From: Mesorhizobium sp. LMG 17147
GTDB taxonomy: Bacteria > Pseudomonadota > Alphaproteobacteria > Rhizobiales > Rhizobiaceae
Reading direction: 5' to 3'
Assembly (NCBI RefSeq): GCF_024297145.1
Contig: NZ_JANCTC010000007.1
Span: 124,001 to 188,000 of the forward strand
DNA length: 64,000 nucleotides
Translations under genes and position numbers: made by a program
Shown: positions 9,407-18,216 of the stretch, piece by piece
Layout: every line of letters starts with the position of its first letter
How positions within the stretch are numbered: the first letter of the stretch is position 1
The notes under the pieces: model-generated
The model's database searches: none
The model's input: only the letters and a program-made list of their open reading frames with translations
What the model was told of the DNA's origin: nothing

Positions 9407-10156
9407 ATGGGCGCACTCTCAGGCAAGATCGCGGTGGTCACCGGCGGAAACAGCGGGATTGGACTATCGGCTGCAAAAATCTTTGCGGCCGAGGGCGCGC
9501 AAGTCGTCATTACCGGCCGCCGGCGGCAGGCGGTCGAGGAAGCGGTCGCACAGATCGGGGCAGGCGCGCTGGGCATTCAGGGAAATGTGGCCGACGTGTC
9601 GCACCATGACGAGGTAGTGCAGCAGATCCGCCAGAGGTTCGGGGCGCTCGACATCTATATGGCGAACGCCGGCATAAACACCATTACGCACTCGGCCGAC
9701 GTCTCCGAGGCAGAATATGATGCGCAATTTGCCGTTAACACGCGAGGCGTCTTCTTCGGCGTCCAGAAGCTGATTCCGATCATGCGGAACGGCGGCGCAA
9801 TCATCCTCACAGGCTCGCTCGCCAGCGAGAAGGTTCTGGACGGTCATGCTGTTTACGCGGGCTCGAAAGCGGCCATAAATGCCTTTGCGCGTGCTTGGGC
9901 GATCGAACTGAAGTCTCGCGGCATCCGGGTCAACGTGCTCAGCCCAGGTCCCGTGGATACGGCTATTCTCGATAAGCTAGGCATACCGTTTGAGCAGCGC
10001 GGGCTGTTTGAAAAGGCGATGGCGGAGGCAATACCCCTGGGCCGGATGGGGCAGCCGGACGAGCTGGCAAAAGCCGCCCTGTTCCTTGCCTCGGGCGCGA
10101 GCAGTTTCGTCACGGGCATCAATCTGCGGGTGGATGGCGGGATGGCAGTGCTGTGA
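9407..10156 (+). CDS. Short-chain dehydrogenase/reductase
   Basis: 249 residues from ATG 9407 with a purine-rich GAAGGCAGGA upstream; the frame is open to 9335. It is a classical SDR: cofactor motif TGGNSGIG near residue 12, NAG near 90, active-site Ser in LTGSLAS and YxxxK in YAGSK, with the C-terminal GINLRVDGGMAVL typical of the family. TGRRR after beta-2 suggests NADP(H). It lies in a run of stress-type genes but is separated from both neighbours by more than 400 bp. The substrate cannot be inferred. Confidence 0.9.
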   Translation: MGALSGKIAVVTGGNSGIGLSAAKIFAAEGAQVVITGRRRQAVEEAVAQIGAGALGIQGNVADVSHHDEVVQQIRQRFGALDIYMANAGINTITHSADVSEAEYDAQFAVNTRGVFFGVQKLIPIMRNGGAIILTGSLASEKVLDGHAVYAGSKAAINAFARAWAIELKSRGIRVNVLSPGPVDTAILDKLGIPFEQRGLFEKAMAEAIPLGRMGQPDELAKAALFLASGASSFVTGINLRVDGGMAVL

Positions 10157-10506
10157 GCCATGACTGCGAGATCGCGCCAATAGACTGCCGGTTATCGGCT
10201 GAGCAATCGGTCTTCCTCACGAAAATTTTTTGGGAAGCTGCCGCACGAGTCGCGCCAAATAGGTCGGAGGCGACACGTTTTGTCGACGTGGCGCAAATTG
10301 AGCCACGTAAATAGCAAGTCGCATTGCAGGGATCGACGCGCAAGAGAAGTCGGATCGCCAGATCTCGCCACGGCGGCAGCGGCGTCTTGCAAACACAGCT
10401 CTCCGGCCGCGCGCCCTCAGTGTCTGTTCCGGCGTCCGCCGACAATGCACACCCGGCATAGATACCTCAATTATGCTGCAGTGCACCTGATCTCCCCGGT
10501 GACCTA
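10157..10506. other. Intergenic region, no supported gene
   Basis: Between the SDR and the second copy of the 46-bp block. Short frames on both strands lack motifs. Nothing else was seen. Confidence 0.5.
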
Positions 10507-10552
10507 CCCTGCACCTTGGCATTGTATGACAGACCCTTCCGCACAATAGGTT
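10507..10552 (+). promoter_or_regulatory. 46-bp block shared with 7739-7784
   Basis: Second copy of the block at 7739-7784 (40/46 identical), here ending 64 bp before the hydrolase start at 10616. The following bases (GGCGG, then GCAT) also show patchy similarity to the first copy. A shared promoter or operator for two hydrolase transcripts is the simplest reading. Confidence 0.55.
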
Positions 10553-10615
10553 GGCGGGCTGCATAGGCGCATTCTCCTGAGCATTGGTCACCACAGGCCA
10601 CACGGGAGAAAGCAA

Positions 10616-11407
10616 ATGCGAAACATAACTCGAGCCCTGGCGCTCACCGCAGTGCTGACCGCGTCGGGCGGCGGCATGGCGCAGGCCGCCGATTCTCAGC
10701 CCAAGCCGACGATCGTACTGGTGCACGGCGCCTTCGCGGAATCGTCGAGCTGGGACGCAGTCATCACCAAGCTCAGCAAAGACGGTTATGTAGCGATAGC
10801 CGCAGCTAATCCGCTCCGCGGCGTTGCCAGCGATGCGAAAGCAGTCTCAGCCATCGTCCGGTCGGTTTCCGGGCCGGTCGTGCTGGTGGGGCATTCCTAC
10901 GGCGGGCCTGTCATCACCGAGGCCGCCAATGGCAATCCCAATGTAAAGGCGTTGGTCTACGTGGCGGGCTTCGCGCCGGATACCGGCGAATCGAGCCTTA
11001 CGTTGTCCAGCATGTTTCCCGGCAGCACCTTGGGGAGCGCGCTTGCTCCGGTAGCGTTGCCGGACGGCGGGCAAGACCTCTTCATCGAGCCGGCCAAGTT
11101 CCGCGCCCAGTTCGCCGCCGACGTTCCGCAAGAGCAGACTTTGCTGATGGCTGCCACTCAACGTCCTGTTGCTCAGGCGGCTCTGGCTGAAACCTCGGGC
11201 GTCGCCTCATGGAAGACGCTGCCGTCCTACATGATCTACGGCTCGGATGACCGCAACATCCCGGCAGCCGTCATGAGCTTCATGGCCAAGCGTGCGCACG
11301 CGGTAAAGACCGTCGTCATCGAGGGTGCGTCCCACGCGCTCATGGTTTCGCATCCCGACGAGGTCACGTCACTCATCGAGGATGCTGCTGCATCGGTCAG
11401 TCAGTAG
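10616..11407 (+). CDS. Secreted alpha/beta hydrolase
   Basis: 263 residues. A Sec-type signal peptide (RNITRALALTAVLTASGGG, then AQAAD cleavage region) is followed by an alpha/beta hydrolase fold: HGAFAESSSWD (oxyanion), nucleophile elbow GHSYGG, acidic residue near YGSDDRNIP and catalytic His in GASHALMVSHP. This arrangement is typical of periplasmic esterase/salicylate-esterase-like members of the family. ATG 10616 has a GGGAGAAAG upstream. It starts a run of same-strand genes (10616-13374) with 40-65 bp gaps that may be one operon. Confidence 0.9.
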   Translation: MRNITRALALTAVLTASGGGMAQAADSQPKPTIVLVHGAFAESSSWDAVITKLSKDGYVAIAAANPLRGVASDAKAVSAIVRSVSGPVVLVGHSYGGPVITEAANGNPNVKALVYVAGFAPDTGESSLTLSSMFPGSTLGSALAPVALPDGGQDLFIEPAKFRAQFAADVPQEQTLLMAATQRPVAQAALAETSGVASWKTLPSYMIYGSDDRNIPAAVMSFMAKRAHAVKTVVIEGASHALMVSHPDEVTSLIEDAAASVSQ

Positions 11408-11472
11408 CAAGCTGGAAGCGCCTGCATCCGATCGAGCAACGAAAACAAACACGCAACACCAGGAGACCAGAC

Positions 11473-12231
11473 ATGAAGATCGTCGTCATCGGCGGAACCG
11501 GGCTGATCGGTTCAAAGACCGTGGAGAGGCTGCGAAATAAAGGACACGACGTGCTTGCGGCGTCGCCGAATTCGGGCGTCAACACCGTTACAGGAGAGGG
11601 TCTGGCGGCCGCGCTTGCCGGTGCGCAGGTCGTCGTCGACCTGGCGAACTCGCCGTCGTTCGAGGAAAAGGCTGCCCTGGAGTTCTTCGGGGCATCCGGG
11701 CGTAATCTTTTTGCCGCCGAAACGGCCGCCGGCGTCCGTCATCACGTGGCGCTGTCCGTCGTCGGTACCGACCGGCTGCAGGGCATGGGCTATTTCCGCG
11801 GCAAGTTGCTTCAGGAAAAGCTGATCAGGGAATCCGGAATTCCTTACACCATCGTTCACGCCACTCAGTTCTTCGAGTTCACCGCCGCCATCGCAAACAC
11901 GGGCGCCGTCGGGGATACCATTCATATGTCGCCGGCCTACTTCCAACCCATGGCGGCTGACAATGTTGCCGATGCGATGGCGGACGTCGCGCTTGCCGCG
12001 CCGTTGAACGGCATGATCGAAATTGCCGGCCCGGAGCGGGTTCGCATGAGCGAACTTGTCGAGCGCTTCCTGAAGGCCACCAACGACCCGCGCAAAGTCG
12101 TCCCGGATCCCGGTGCGCTCTACTACGGCCAAGTGGCAATCGACGATCGAACACTGGTGCCCGGCGAGAATGCGCGCATCGGCGCCGTGCGTTTCGATGA
12201 TTGGCTCAGCCGATACACGCCACCGAAATAA
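11473..12231 (+). CDS. NmrA/SDR-a-like NAD(P)-binding protein
   Basis: 252 residues from ATG 11473 with AGGAGACC upstream. The N-terminal GGTGLIGSKT is the atypical/extended SDR nucleotide-binding motif; SVVGTDRLQGMGYFRGKLLQ and HATQFFEF are typical of the NmrA/QOR2-like group. No YxxxK catalytic pair is evident, as usual for NmrA-like members, so it may be a reductase or a redox-sensing regulator of neighbouring enzymes. It sits 65 bp after the secreted hydrolase. Confidence 0.88.
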   Translation: MKIVVIGGTGLIGSKTVERLRNKGHDVLAASPNSGVNTVTGEGLAAALAGAQVVVDLANSPSFEEKAALEFFGASGRNLFAAETAAGVRHHVALSVVGTDRLQGMGYFRGKLLQEKLIRESGIPYTIVHATQFFEFTAAIANTGAVGDTIHMSPAYFQPMAADNVADAMADVALAAPLNGMIEIAGPERVRMSELVERFLKATNDPRKVVPDPGALYYGQVAIDDRTLVPGENARIGAVRFDDWLSRYTPPK

Positions 12232-12273
12232 GCAATCATCGGATAGGCCATTCTCACAACAAGGAGACCAGAT

Positions 12274-12675
12274 ATGATCAGAACACTTCTCTGCGCCGCG
12301 CTCACCGCCGCTTCCGTCACCGCAGCAATGGCCAATGACGCCGCCAGCGTGAAGCTTGTCTACGACCAGGCCCTTCCAAACGTGCCCGGCAAGAGCATGA
12401 AGGCCGTGCTCGTCGAGTACGCGCCGGGGGGTACGTCGCCGGCCCATACCCATCCCAAATCTGCGTTCATCTATGCCACGGTTCTGGAGGGGGCGATCCG
12501 AAGCCAGGTCAACGATGGGCCGGTGAAGACTTATCGCGTCGGCGAGAGTTTCTCGGAATTCCCGGGCGACCGTCATGCCGTCAGCGAAAACGCCAGCAAG
12601 ACGGAAGGCGCTCGCCTGCTTGCTATTTTCGTCGTCGACACCAGCGAGACGGAACTGACGACGAACGCGAAATGA
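12274..12675 (+). CDS. Secreted cupin-domain protein
   Basis: 133 residues. A signal peptide (MIRTLLCAALTAASVTAAMA) is followed by a single cupin barrel. The metal-binding motifs are SPAHTHPKS with a downstream Glu, and a second motif FPGDRHAVSEN. The ribosome-binding site is AAGGAGACC. It probably binds a divalent metal in the periplasm; whether it is an enzyme such as a dioxygenase or a binding protein cannot be told. It lies in the same gene run as the hydrolase and reductase upstream. Confidence 0.87.
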   Translation: MIRTLLCAALTAASVTAAMANDAASVKLVYDQALPNVPGKSMKAVLVEYAPGGTSPAHTHPKSAFIYATVLEGAIRSQVNDGPVKTYRVGESFSEFPGDRHAVSENASKTEGARLLAIFVVDTSETELTTNAK

Positions 12676-12726
12676 AATCGTAGCCCCTGGGACCATCGGG
12701 GCGTATGCGAAAGGACGGTCAGTGAC

Positions 12727-13374
12727 ATGAATTCGATCGCCAGCCGCACACTTGCGGGGATTTTGGTCCCCGATACACCGCTTGTTGGCCGAGCGATCGA
12801 ACATGCCCGCCAGCGATGTGAACCCTACCTGTTCAACCACGTGGTCCGATCCTGGCTTTTCGCGGCCCGGATCGGACAGATGCAGAATATCCAGCACGAC
12901 GCGGAGGTTGTTGCCGTTGCAACCCTGTTGCATGACATCACGCTCAATGAGGACTTCGCCGGGCCGCGCCGTTTCGAAGTGGAAGGCGCCGATCTTGCCC
13001 GCACCTTCGTTCGGGAAGGTGGCTTCGACGAGCGGCGCGCCCAATTGATCTGGGACAGCGTCGCCCTCAATTCGACGCCGTCGATCGGCCTCTACAAGGA
13101 GGCTGAGGTGGCGCTTTGCACAGCCGGCATCTGTCTCGATGTCGTCGGCTTGCAATACAGCCTCATTTCGTCAGCCGAGATTGCAAAGATCATCGGTGAG
13201 TTTCCGCGCCTCGGGATGAAGCGGCGGATGACGCGATGCTTTTGCCATATCGCCGAGATCAGGCCCGAAACCACCTACGACAACTTTGCCCGGGACTTCG
13301 GCGAGCGCTTTGTTTCAGGCTACAAAGCGACTTCGGCAGTTGATCTTGTGATGAACGCTCCCTTCGAAGAGTGA
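12727..13374 (+). CDS. HD-domain phosphohydrolase-like protein
   Basis: 215 residues with an HD motif (LLHDITLNED around residue 67) preceded by a conserved His (NHVVRSW) and followed by a downstream Asp region, as in HD hydrolases of the cyanamide-hydratase-like group. No nucleotidyl transferase or sensory domain is attached. ATG 12727 follows GAAAGGACGGTCAGTGAC. Last gene of the run 10616-13374. The substrate is unknown. Confidence 0.8.
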   Translation: MNSIASRTLAGILVPDTPLVGRAIEHARQRCEPYLFNHVVRSWLFAARIGQMQNIQHDAEVVAVATLLHDITLNEDFAGPRRFEVEGADLARTFVREGGFDERRAQLIWDSVALNSTPSIGLYKEAEVALCTAGICLDVVGLQYSLISSAEIAKIIGEFPRLGMKRRMTRCFCHIAEIRPETTYDNFARDFGERFVSGYKATSAVDLVMNAPFEE

Positions 13375-13508
13375 ACGCAGTTTCGATCCAGGTCTCCCGA
13401 TCGACGCCGGCCAGCTCAGCCGACCCCTTCATATGACCCAAAACGCTGTGCGCCTGTCGCATGCCTGCGGCAAAGCGAATTGCCGAGGGCAGCGTTCCAC
13501 CGCTTCCT

Positions 13509-13523
13509 ATACTTCGGTTTAGG
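13509..13523 (+). promoter_or_regulatory. Short motif shared with 20160-20174
   Basis: ATACTTCGGTTTAGG here and ATACTTTCGTTTAGG at 20160-20174 match at 13 of 15 bases, both in intergenic DNA. This copy lies 113 bp before the AhpD-like gene. It may be a regulator site or chance. Confidence 0.25.
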
Positions 13524-13635
13524 CGCGCCGACCTATTGAATGGCAATACATATCATCGGGCACGATAGCAACAATTTGGCTCGCCGCTCATCCTTACGCT
13601 GCAATGGATTGCAAACACCTCAAGGAGATAAAGTA

Positions 13636-14157
13636 ATGAATATTGCAGCGTCACCGGTCGCTCCGAAAGGAAAAGCCGCCGCCCAACGCGCGAGTTATGC
13701 TGAGCAGTCGCCCGAACTTCTGAAGAAATTTATTGAATTTCTTGGTGCGACGCGAGAGGGGTCGATCGAAGAGCCAATCCGGGATCTTGTTGCCGTCCGA
13801 GCCGCGCAGCTGAACGGGTGCACCTTCTGCCTCGATATGCACGTCAAACAGGCAAAGATTCATGGCGAGCGCGAACTGCGCCTTTACCACCTGGCAGCCT
13901 GGCGGGATTCGACCTTGTTCGTTCCTCGCGAGCGTGCAGCCTTGGCATGGACGGAAGTCTTGACGAAGTTGCCCGAGCAGGGTGTCCCGGACGAGATCTA
14001 CGATCGGGTCAGGTCGCAGCTTTCCGAGAAGGAAATCTCCGATCTGACCTTCGTTGTCATGGCGGTCAACTCTTGGAACCGTCTGAACATCGGCTTCAAA
14101 CCCGTCCCGGGCTCGGGCGATGCGAAGTTTGGCCTGAGCAAAGCAGCACTGAGCTAA
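13636..14157 (+). CDS. AhpD-like carboxymuconolactone decarboxylase-family protein
   Basis: 173 residues from ATG 13636, chosen for the strong AAGGAGATAAAG upstream; the frame is open to 13540. The AhpD/CMD signature is present: conserved Glu region EPIRDLVAVRAAQLNGC, then the redox pair CTFC followed by LDMH. Such CxxC-x3-H proteins act as alkylhydroperoxidase-type thiol peroxidases. Monocistronic: about 260 bp upstream is non-coding and a hairpin follows. Confidence 0.92.
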   Translation: MNIAASPVAPKGKAAAQRASYAEQSPELLKKFIEFLGATREGSIEEPIRDLVAVRAAQLNGCTFCLDMHVKQAKIHGERELRLYHLAAWRDSTLFVPRERAALAWTEVLTKLPEQGVPDEIYDRVRSQLSEKEISDLTFVVMAVNSWNRLNIGFKPVPGSGDAKFGLSKAALS

Positions 14158-14170
14158 TCTTTGGAATGGG

Positions 14171-14202
14171 TCAGAATGGCGCTTGTTTGTGAGCCATTCT
14201 GA
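14171..14202. terminator. Stem-loop after the AhpD-like gene
   Basis: TCAGAATGGC and GCCATTCTGA form a perfect 10-bp stem around a 12-nt loop, starting 14 bases after the stop. There is no T-run after it, so it is either a weak terminator or an mRNA-end stabiliser. Confidence 0.5.
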
Positions 14203-14294
14203 GCGGCCGGGCAAAGTCGCCGAGCTCGGCGACCAACACTGGAACCGATCTCAGCCTCCCGGCCGCGGCCGCGAGGCGCTCTCAGGAGGGCGTC

Positions 14295-14732
14295 ATGCGC
14301 ATTGACAGTCTGCATCCAGTAATATCGGCCCGTCTTATGGTGGTCGATGTCGACGCTCCACTCCGCAGTGCGGCACTCTCACTTTCCAGGCCCGCAATAG
14401 GCCTGGTCGTGGTGTGCCACGGCAGTGGGGAGGCGGCAGGCGTGCTGAGCAAGTCCGACCTTGTCCGCCATCTGGCGAATTCAGGGCCAACAGAAGCGCC
14501 GATTGCGGCATTGATGAGCCGGTCCATCGTGTCCTGTGGTCCCGATGATGATCTTCATTCAGTCTGGCAGACCATGGCCGCGCAAGGCCTGCAGAATGTG
14601 CCGGTGCTCGGGGCTGACTCGAAACCGCTAGGCGTCCTCGATATCCGTGATGCGATGAAGGCGCTCTTTAAACAAGAGGAACTGCAGGAACGGCTGCTTG
14701 CCAACTACATCAGCGGGGTCGGATACCAATAG
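14295..14732 (+). CDS. CBS-domain pair protein
   Basis: 145 residues made of two CBS motifs: the first ends around GEAAGVLSKSDLVRHL, the second follows PIAALMSRSIVSC and ends with LGVLDIRDAMKAL. CBS pairs bind adenine nucleotides and report energy state. AGGAGGGCGTC precedes the start. The gene lies 123 bp upstream of a soluble histidine kinase, so the two may work together, but no partner is proven. Confidence 0.9.
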   Translation: MRIDSLHPVISARLMVVDVDAPLRSAALSLSRPAIGLVVVCHGSGEAAGVLSKSDLVRHLANSGPTEAPIAALMSRSIVSCGPDDDLHSVWQTMAAQGLQNVPVLGADSKPLGVLDIRDAMKALFKQEELQERLLANYISGVGYQ

Positions 14733-14855
14733 AGCATGGTCTCGCGATTGAATATACGGAAGTATGCATCAGAGTCTTATTAGATATAGTAGAAAATGTC
14801 GCAAATTATAGCGTATTGAAGCAAATAGGTGACGACTTAGCCAGCGGGGAATGAA

Positions 14856-15590
14856 ATGTTTCGTCCGGACATAAAAGAAGATGTCTTCGACGGCCCGCCC
14901 GATGGCCCTGGAAGTGGTATGTCCGTGCAAATGTCGACGGCCGGCATCGTCCATGACCTGGGAAATCTCATTCAGGTCGCCTCGTCGGCGTTGAACCACC
15001 TGGCCCGCGATCCGAGCATCCAAGCGGCTCCGGCGCTCAGGTCTGTAATAGCCGGCGCCAAAACGGCTTTGGAAAGGGCCGGGGGCCTTGTCCGGCAAAC
15101 CATCAGCCTGGCCCGAGAGAGCCACGCTGAAATCGAATACACAAACGTAGGTGCTTGCCTGGCTGAGATCGAGACCCTCGTACGGAGCGCCTTGGACGCC
15201 AATTTCGGTCTTGAGCTTCGGGTCGGGTCCGACCTGCCTTTGGTGCGATGCGATCGCTTTGGGTTGCAAAATGCCGTTCTGAATCTTCTGTTCAACGCAC
15301 GCGATGCAATGCCTGACGGCGGTTTCATCTCGATCGATGCCGGCTTGGCCTCTGAAACCTCCGCCGCCAGTCAGGTAGATATCCGTGTCGCGGACAACGG
15401 TATCGGGATGACCAGCGAGACGATGGTCTGCGCCTTCGATCCGTTCTTCACCACCAAAAGCGAAGGCCTCGGCGGCGTCGGTTTGCCGATGGTGAAGCAC
15501 TTTGCCGAGCAATCAGGCGGAAGCATCGATATTCAGAGCACACTTGGAGCAGGTACGACCGTCACTCTGCGGTTGCCTGCGATGCGATAG
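14856..15590 (+). CDS. Soluble sensor histidine kinase without N-terminal sensor
   Basis: 244 residues. The phospho-acceptor region is GIVHDLGNLIQV, then N-box (NLLFNARDAMPDGG), G1 (VADNGIGM), F-box (FDPFFTTK) and G2 (GLGGVGLPMVKHF). No PAS, GAF or transmembrane domain precedes the H-box, so the signal must come from a partner protein, possibly the CBS protein upstream. Short HDLGN-type kinases are known in alphaproteobacteria as cytoplasmic components of relays. No response regulator is adjacent. Confidence 0.88.
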   Translation: MFRPDIKEDVFDGPPDGPGSGMSVQMSTAGIVHDLGNLIQVASSALNHLARDPSIQAAPALRSVIAGAKTALERAGGLVRQTISLARESHAEIEYTNVGACLAEIETLVRSALDANFGLELRVGSDLPLVRCDRFGLQNAVLNLLFNARDAMPDGGFISIDAGLASETSAASQVDIRVADNGIGMTSETMVCAFDPFFTTKSEGLGGVGLPMVKHFAEQSGGSIDIQSTLGAGTTVTLRLPAMR

Positions 15591-15644
15591 CGGCCCGCCA
15601 ATCTGCCTCCGGTGACAAACGTGACATACAATCGAGAGATAAAG

Positions 15645-15926
15645 ATGGATGCACAAGTCGTCGAAAACGTCCAACAGCACCGTTTCGAGCTGCCGATCGC
15701 CGGCGATATGTTTGCGGCGGCCTATTATCGGCTCGAAGGCGGGAAGGTTGCGCTGATACACACCGAAGTCCCGTCGGAATTTTCCGGACAGGGGATCGCG
15801 TCGCAATTGGCCCAAGGGACCTTCGAACTGCTCCGCAAAACCGGCCGTAAAGCGATCTTGAAATGTCCCTTCATGAGCCGCTTTTTCGCCAAGCACCCGG
15901 ACTATGCAGATGTCGTCTGCGGCTAG
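15645..15926 (+). CDS. GNAT-like N-acetyltransferase (YjdJ type)
   Basis: 93 residues from ATG 15645 (CGAGAGATAAAG upstream); GTG 15612 is an alternative start. It contains the compact acetyl-CoA-binding pattern EVPSEFSGQGIASQLAQGTF and ends with FMSRFFAKHPDYADVV, typical of the small YidJ/YjdJ acetyltransferase family. Family substrates are unknown. Next gene starts 43 bp downstream. Confidence 0.85.
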   Translation: MDAQVVENVQQHRFELPIAGDMFAAAYYRLEGGKVALIHTEVPSEFSGQGIASQLAQGTFELLRKTGRKAILKCPFMSRFFAKHPDYADVVCG

Positions 15927-15968
15927 TCATGGGCACGAATGTTGAGGGTTTCCCAAGGATCTATCCAA

Positions 15969-16400
15969 ATGCCCGACGAGTATGATCTGCAGAGGTTCGT
16001 CAGCGCACAGGATCCGGTCTACGACGACGCGCTGGCCATTCTACGTCGAGGGATGATGTGCACTCCCTATATGGAGTTCATCTTCCCAAGGTTGGCCGCA
16101 AGGCGAAGTGGTGCAGCGCCTGAGCCATATGCAATCACATCGCTCGACGAAGCCAGCGCCTATCTCTCATCCCCGATACTGGGAGGCCGTTATCGGGAAT
16201 GCGTCGGCACCCTGCAACGGCTCTCCGGCCTGAGCGCTCGCGCTGTCTTCGGTGAGGTTGATGCGAAGAAGGTGCACGCGTCCCTCACGCTGTTTTCCGA
16301 AGCAAGCAACGAGGAGTTCCTGCTCGAGACAATCTTCGACGTCTGGTTCGACGGTTTGCTCGATGAGGAAACGATGAACGCTCTCTACTTGATGTCGTAG
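15969..16400 (+). CDS. DUF1810 family protein
   Basis: 143 residues from ATG 15969 (AAGGAT upstream). It matches the DUF1810 layout: YDLQRFVSAQDPVYDDAL, then MEFIFPRL, YAITSLDEASAYLSSP, LGGRYRECV and LTLFSEAS. Family function is unknown. The conserved tryptophan seen in many members (MWFIFPQ) is replaced here by MEFIFP. The gene is convergent with the MscS-type gene. Confidence 0.88.
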   Translation: MPDEYDLQRFVSAQDPVYDDALAILRRGMMCTPYMEFIFPRLAARRSGAAPEPYAITSLDEASAYLSSPILGGRYRECVGTLQRLSGLSARAVFGEVDAKKVHASLTLFSEASNEEFLLETIFDVWFDGLLDEETMNALYLMS

Positions 16401-16675
16401 TGGTCTGCTCGTGCCAGCGGCGTAAAGCTGTCGCGGCGCAGAGGTCACCATCCGCTGCCTTATCATGCGGTGCCATATCGAAGCCGTGACCTGCGTCGAA
16501 TATAGCGGGCCGAAATGGTCGAACAGGACGAAGGGCCCGACCATGAGGCGATTCGAGGAGGCAATACGCGCCCTACCTTCAGTCCGTCCGCAAAATCACA
16601 GATAGCCGGCTGGATCGATGCCTGTGATATCGCTTTGGCGGATGGTCATGGATCTCTGTCCTTCTGCATGCCTTG

Positions 16676-18193
16676 TCAGCCAGGTGCTCGAACGCGCTTG
16701 AACGGAGCGGCGCGAAAGACCGTCTGAATGGCTTTGAGGAGCGCGAATTTGGAGCTCGCGTGGTGCTGTCCGGCGATGCCGCTTTCATTAAAAGCCGACA
16801 CCCTCATCGACAGGATCGCGGCAAGATCTTCGGCCATTTCGGGCCGGTCGTGCAGCAGCGGTGCAAAGCTTTCCTGGTCTATCTCGTAAACCGTGACAGG
16901 GGTCATTGCCCGCAAACTCGACATCTCGCCAATGCCGGCGAGCAGGCCGGTCTCGCCGAAGAAATCGCCAGGTGCAAGCCGGCCGATCTCCTGCAGTTGA
17001 TCGTCGTCCTCGCCAATTTGCCGGACGATGACGCCCGTCCGTACGATCATGAGCGACGGCAGCATCTCTCCCTGTCGTGCGATGATCTCGCCCTTATGGT
17101 AGGTGTGAACCGAGGCCGCTTTGGCGAGCGACTCCTGCTCGGTACCCGTCAGTGCCGAGAATACCGGTATGGAATTGATAAGCTCGATCGGGGTGAAGCC
17201 TTGCGAGGCTGCCGTCTCGTCGCTCGGCCGGTTGGTCATGGCAATCGAGCCCGAAAGTGGCTGCGCCAGCAGCATGCCGGTCGACTTTGAATGGCGATAA
17301 ATGAGATCGAAGATGTCGTTCCGAGCGGCACTTCGCTGGTCAATACTTGCGACGCGAAACGACAACTCGATCTCGATAGCTGCAGCATCCAGGCTTCTGA
17401 TGGTAACCGAAGGCGAAGGGTCCTGGAGGATTGAATTGCAGCTCAGCAAGACAGTGCGCATGAGATCTACGATGATCGCCGGCGTCTTCGTTGGCGCCAT
17501 CTTGACGGTGACGGCAAGTCCATGGCTCTCGTCCGGACCGCTTAAATTTGTTACCCCGATCTTGGCGAGAAGGCTGTTTGGCAGCGCGACGACATTGTGG
17601 GTCGGGGTAAGGAGTTGAGTCGACCGCCAGTTGGTCTCGACAACGCGGCCTTCGGTTCCGTCGCCCAGAATGATCCAGTTTCCAAGCACGTAAGGGCGGC
17701 CGAGGTTAAGCGCGATCCCAGAAAATACGTCACCAAGCGTATTCTGGAGCGCCAGTCCCAGCATGACGGCAAACACGCCCGACGTGGCAATGAGCGTTCC
17801 GACCGGCACTGCAAAGACGAACGCCAGGATCGACAGGAACATTCCAGCATAGACGATTCCGACCACGACGTCCTGCAGGAGACGTGCCTCGCGCGGCTTT
17901 CGCTCAAAGACGAGATAGATGCGGACAAATCCGATCAGCGCCCAGGCAAGGTGAACCCACCAGAGCAGCTTGACCGAGCCGATGAGGATCGCTCCCCCGG
18001 TTGTTTCGTTGTTCCCTGCGGCCTCGTACGGCACGACGCGCAGGTGGAGAACCATGGCCGACATCGCGAGGAAAAAGCCAAGTTGGACGACCAGCTTCGC
18101 ATTGGCGAAGCGTCTGGGGATGAGAGACCAAACGACGATCCCGGCGAGGCCGAGCAACACGATGTAGACCAGAGGAGAGTTCCACCAGTTCAT
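16676..18193 (-). CDS. MscS-family channel with C-terminal cyclic-nucleotide-binding domain
   Basis: 505 residues. About five N-terminal membrane helices are followed by the pore-lining MscS helix (LGLALQNTLGDVFSGIALNL) and beta domain (LGRPYVLGNWIILGDGTEG). From about residue 345 there is a cNMP-binding fold (RQGEMLPSLMIVRTG, LAPGDFFGETGLLAG). This is the bacterial cyclic-nucleotide-gated (bCNG) arrangement, where mechanosensitivity is often reduced. It starts 23 bp after the cytochrome b gene, so it may be transcribed with the bc1-type genes. Confidence 0.92.
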   Translation of the reverse strand: MNWWNSPLVYIVLLGLAGIVVWSLIPRRFANAKLVVQLGFFLAMSAMVLHLRVVPYEAAGNNETTGGAILIGSVKLLWWVHLAWALIGFVRIYLVFERKPREARLLQDVVVGIVYAGMFLSILAFVFAVPVGTLIATSGVFAVMLGLALQNTLGDVFSGIALNLGRPYVLGNWIILGDGTEGRVVETNWRSTQLLTPTHNVVALPNSLLAKIGVTNLSGPDESHGLAVTVKMAPTKTPAIIVDLMRTVLLSCNSILQDPSPSVTIRSLDAAAIEIELSFRVASIDQRSAARNDIFDLIYRHSKSTGMLLAQPLSGSIAMTNRPSDETAASQGFTPIELINSIPVFSALTGTEQESLAKAASVHTYHKGEIIARQGEMLPSLMIVRTGVIVRQIGEDDDQLQEIGRLAPGDFFGETGLLAGIGEMSSLRAMTPVTVYEIDQESFAPLLHDRPEMAEDLAAILSMRVSAFNESGIAGQHHASSKFALLKAIQTVFRAAPFKRVRAPG

Positions 18194-18216
18194 GAACGAT
18201 CACCGCAATGCCCAGT

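Noticed and set aside
11512-13155. 547-codon reverse-strand frame
   Set aside because: Shadow of the NmrA-like, cupin and HD genes, all of which have ribosome-binding sites and family motifs.
16401-16675. Possible small gene between the DUF1810 and MscS genes
   Set aside because: Frames are short and show no start signal or motif; the space is simply between convergent genes.
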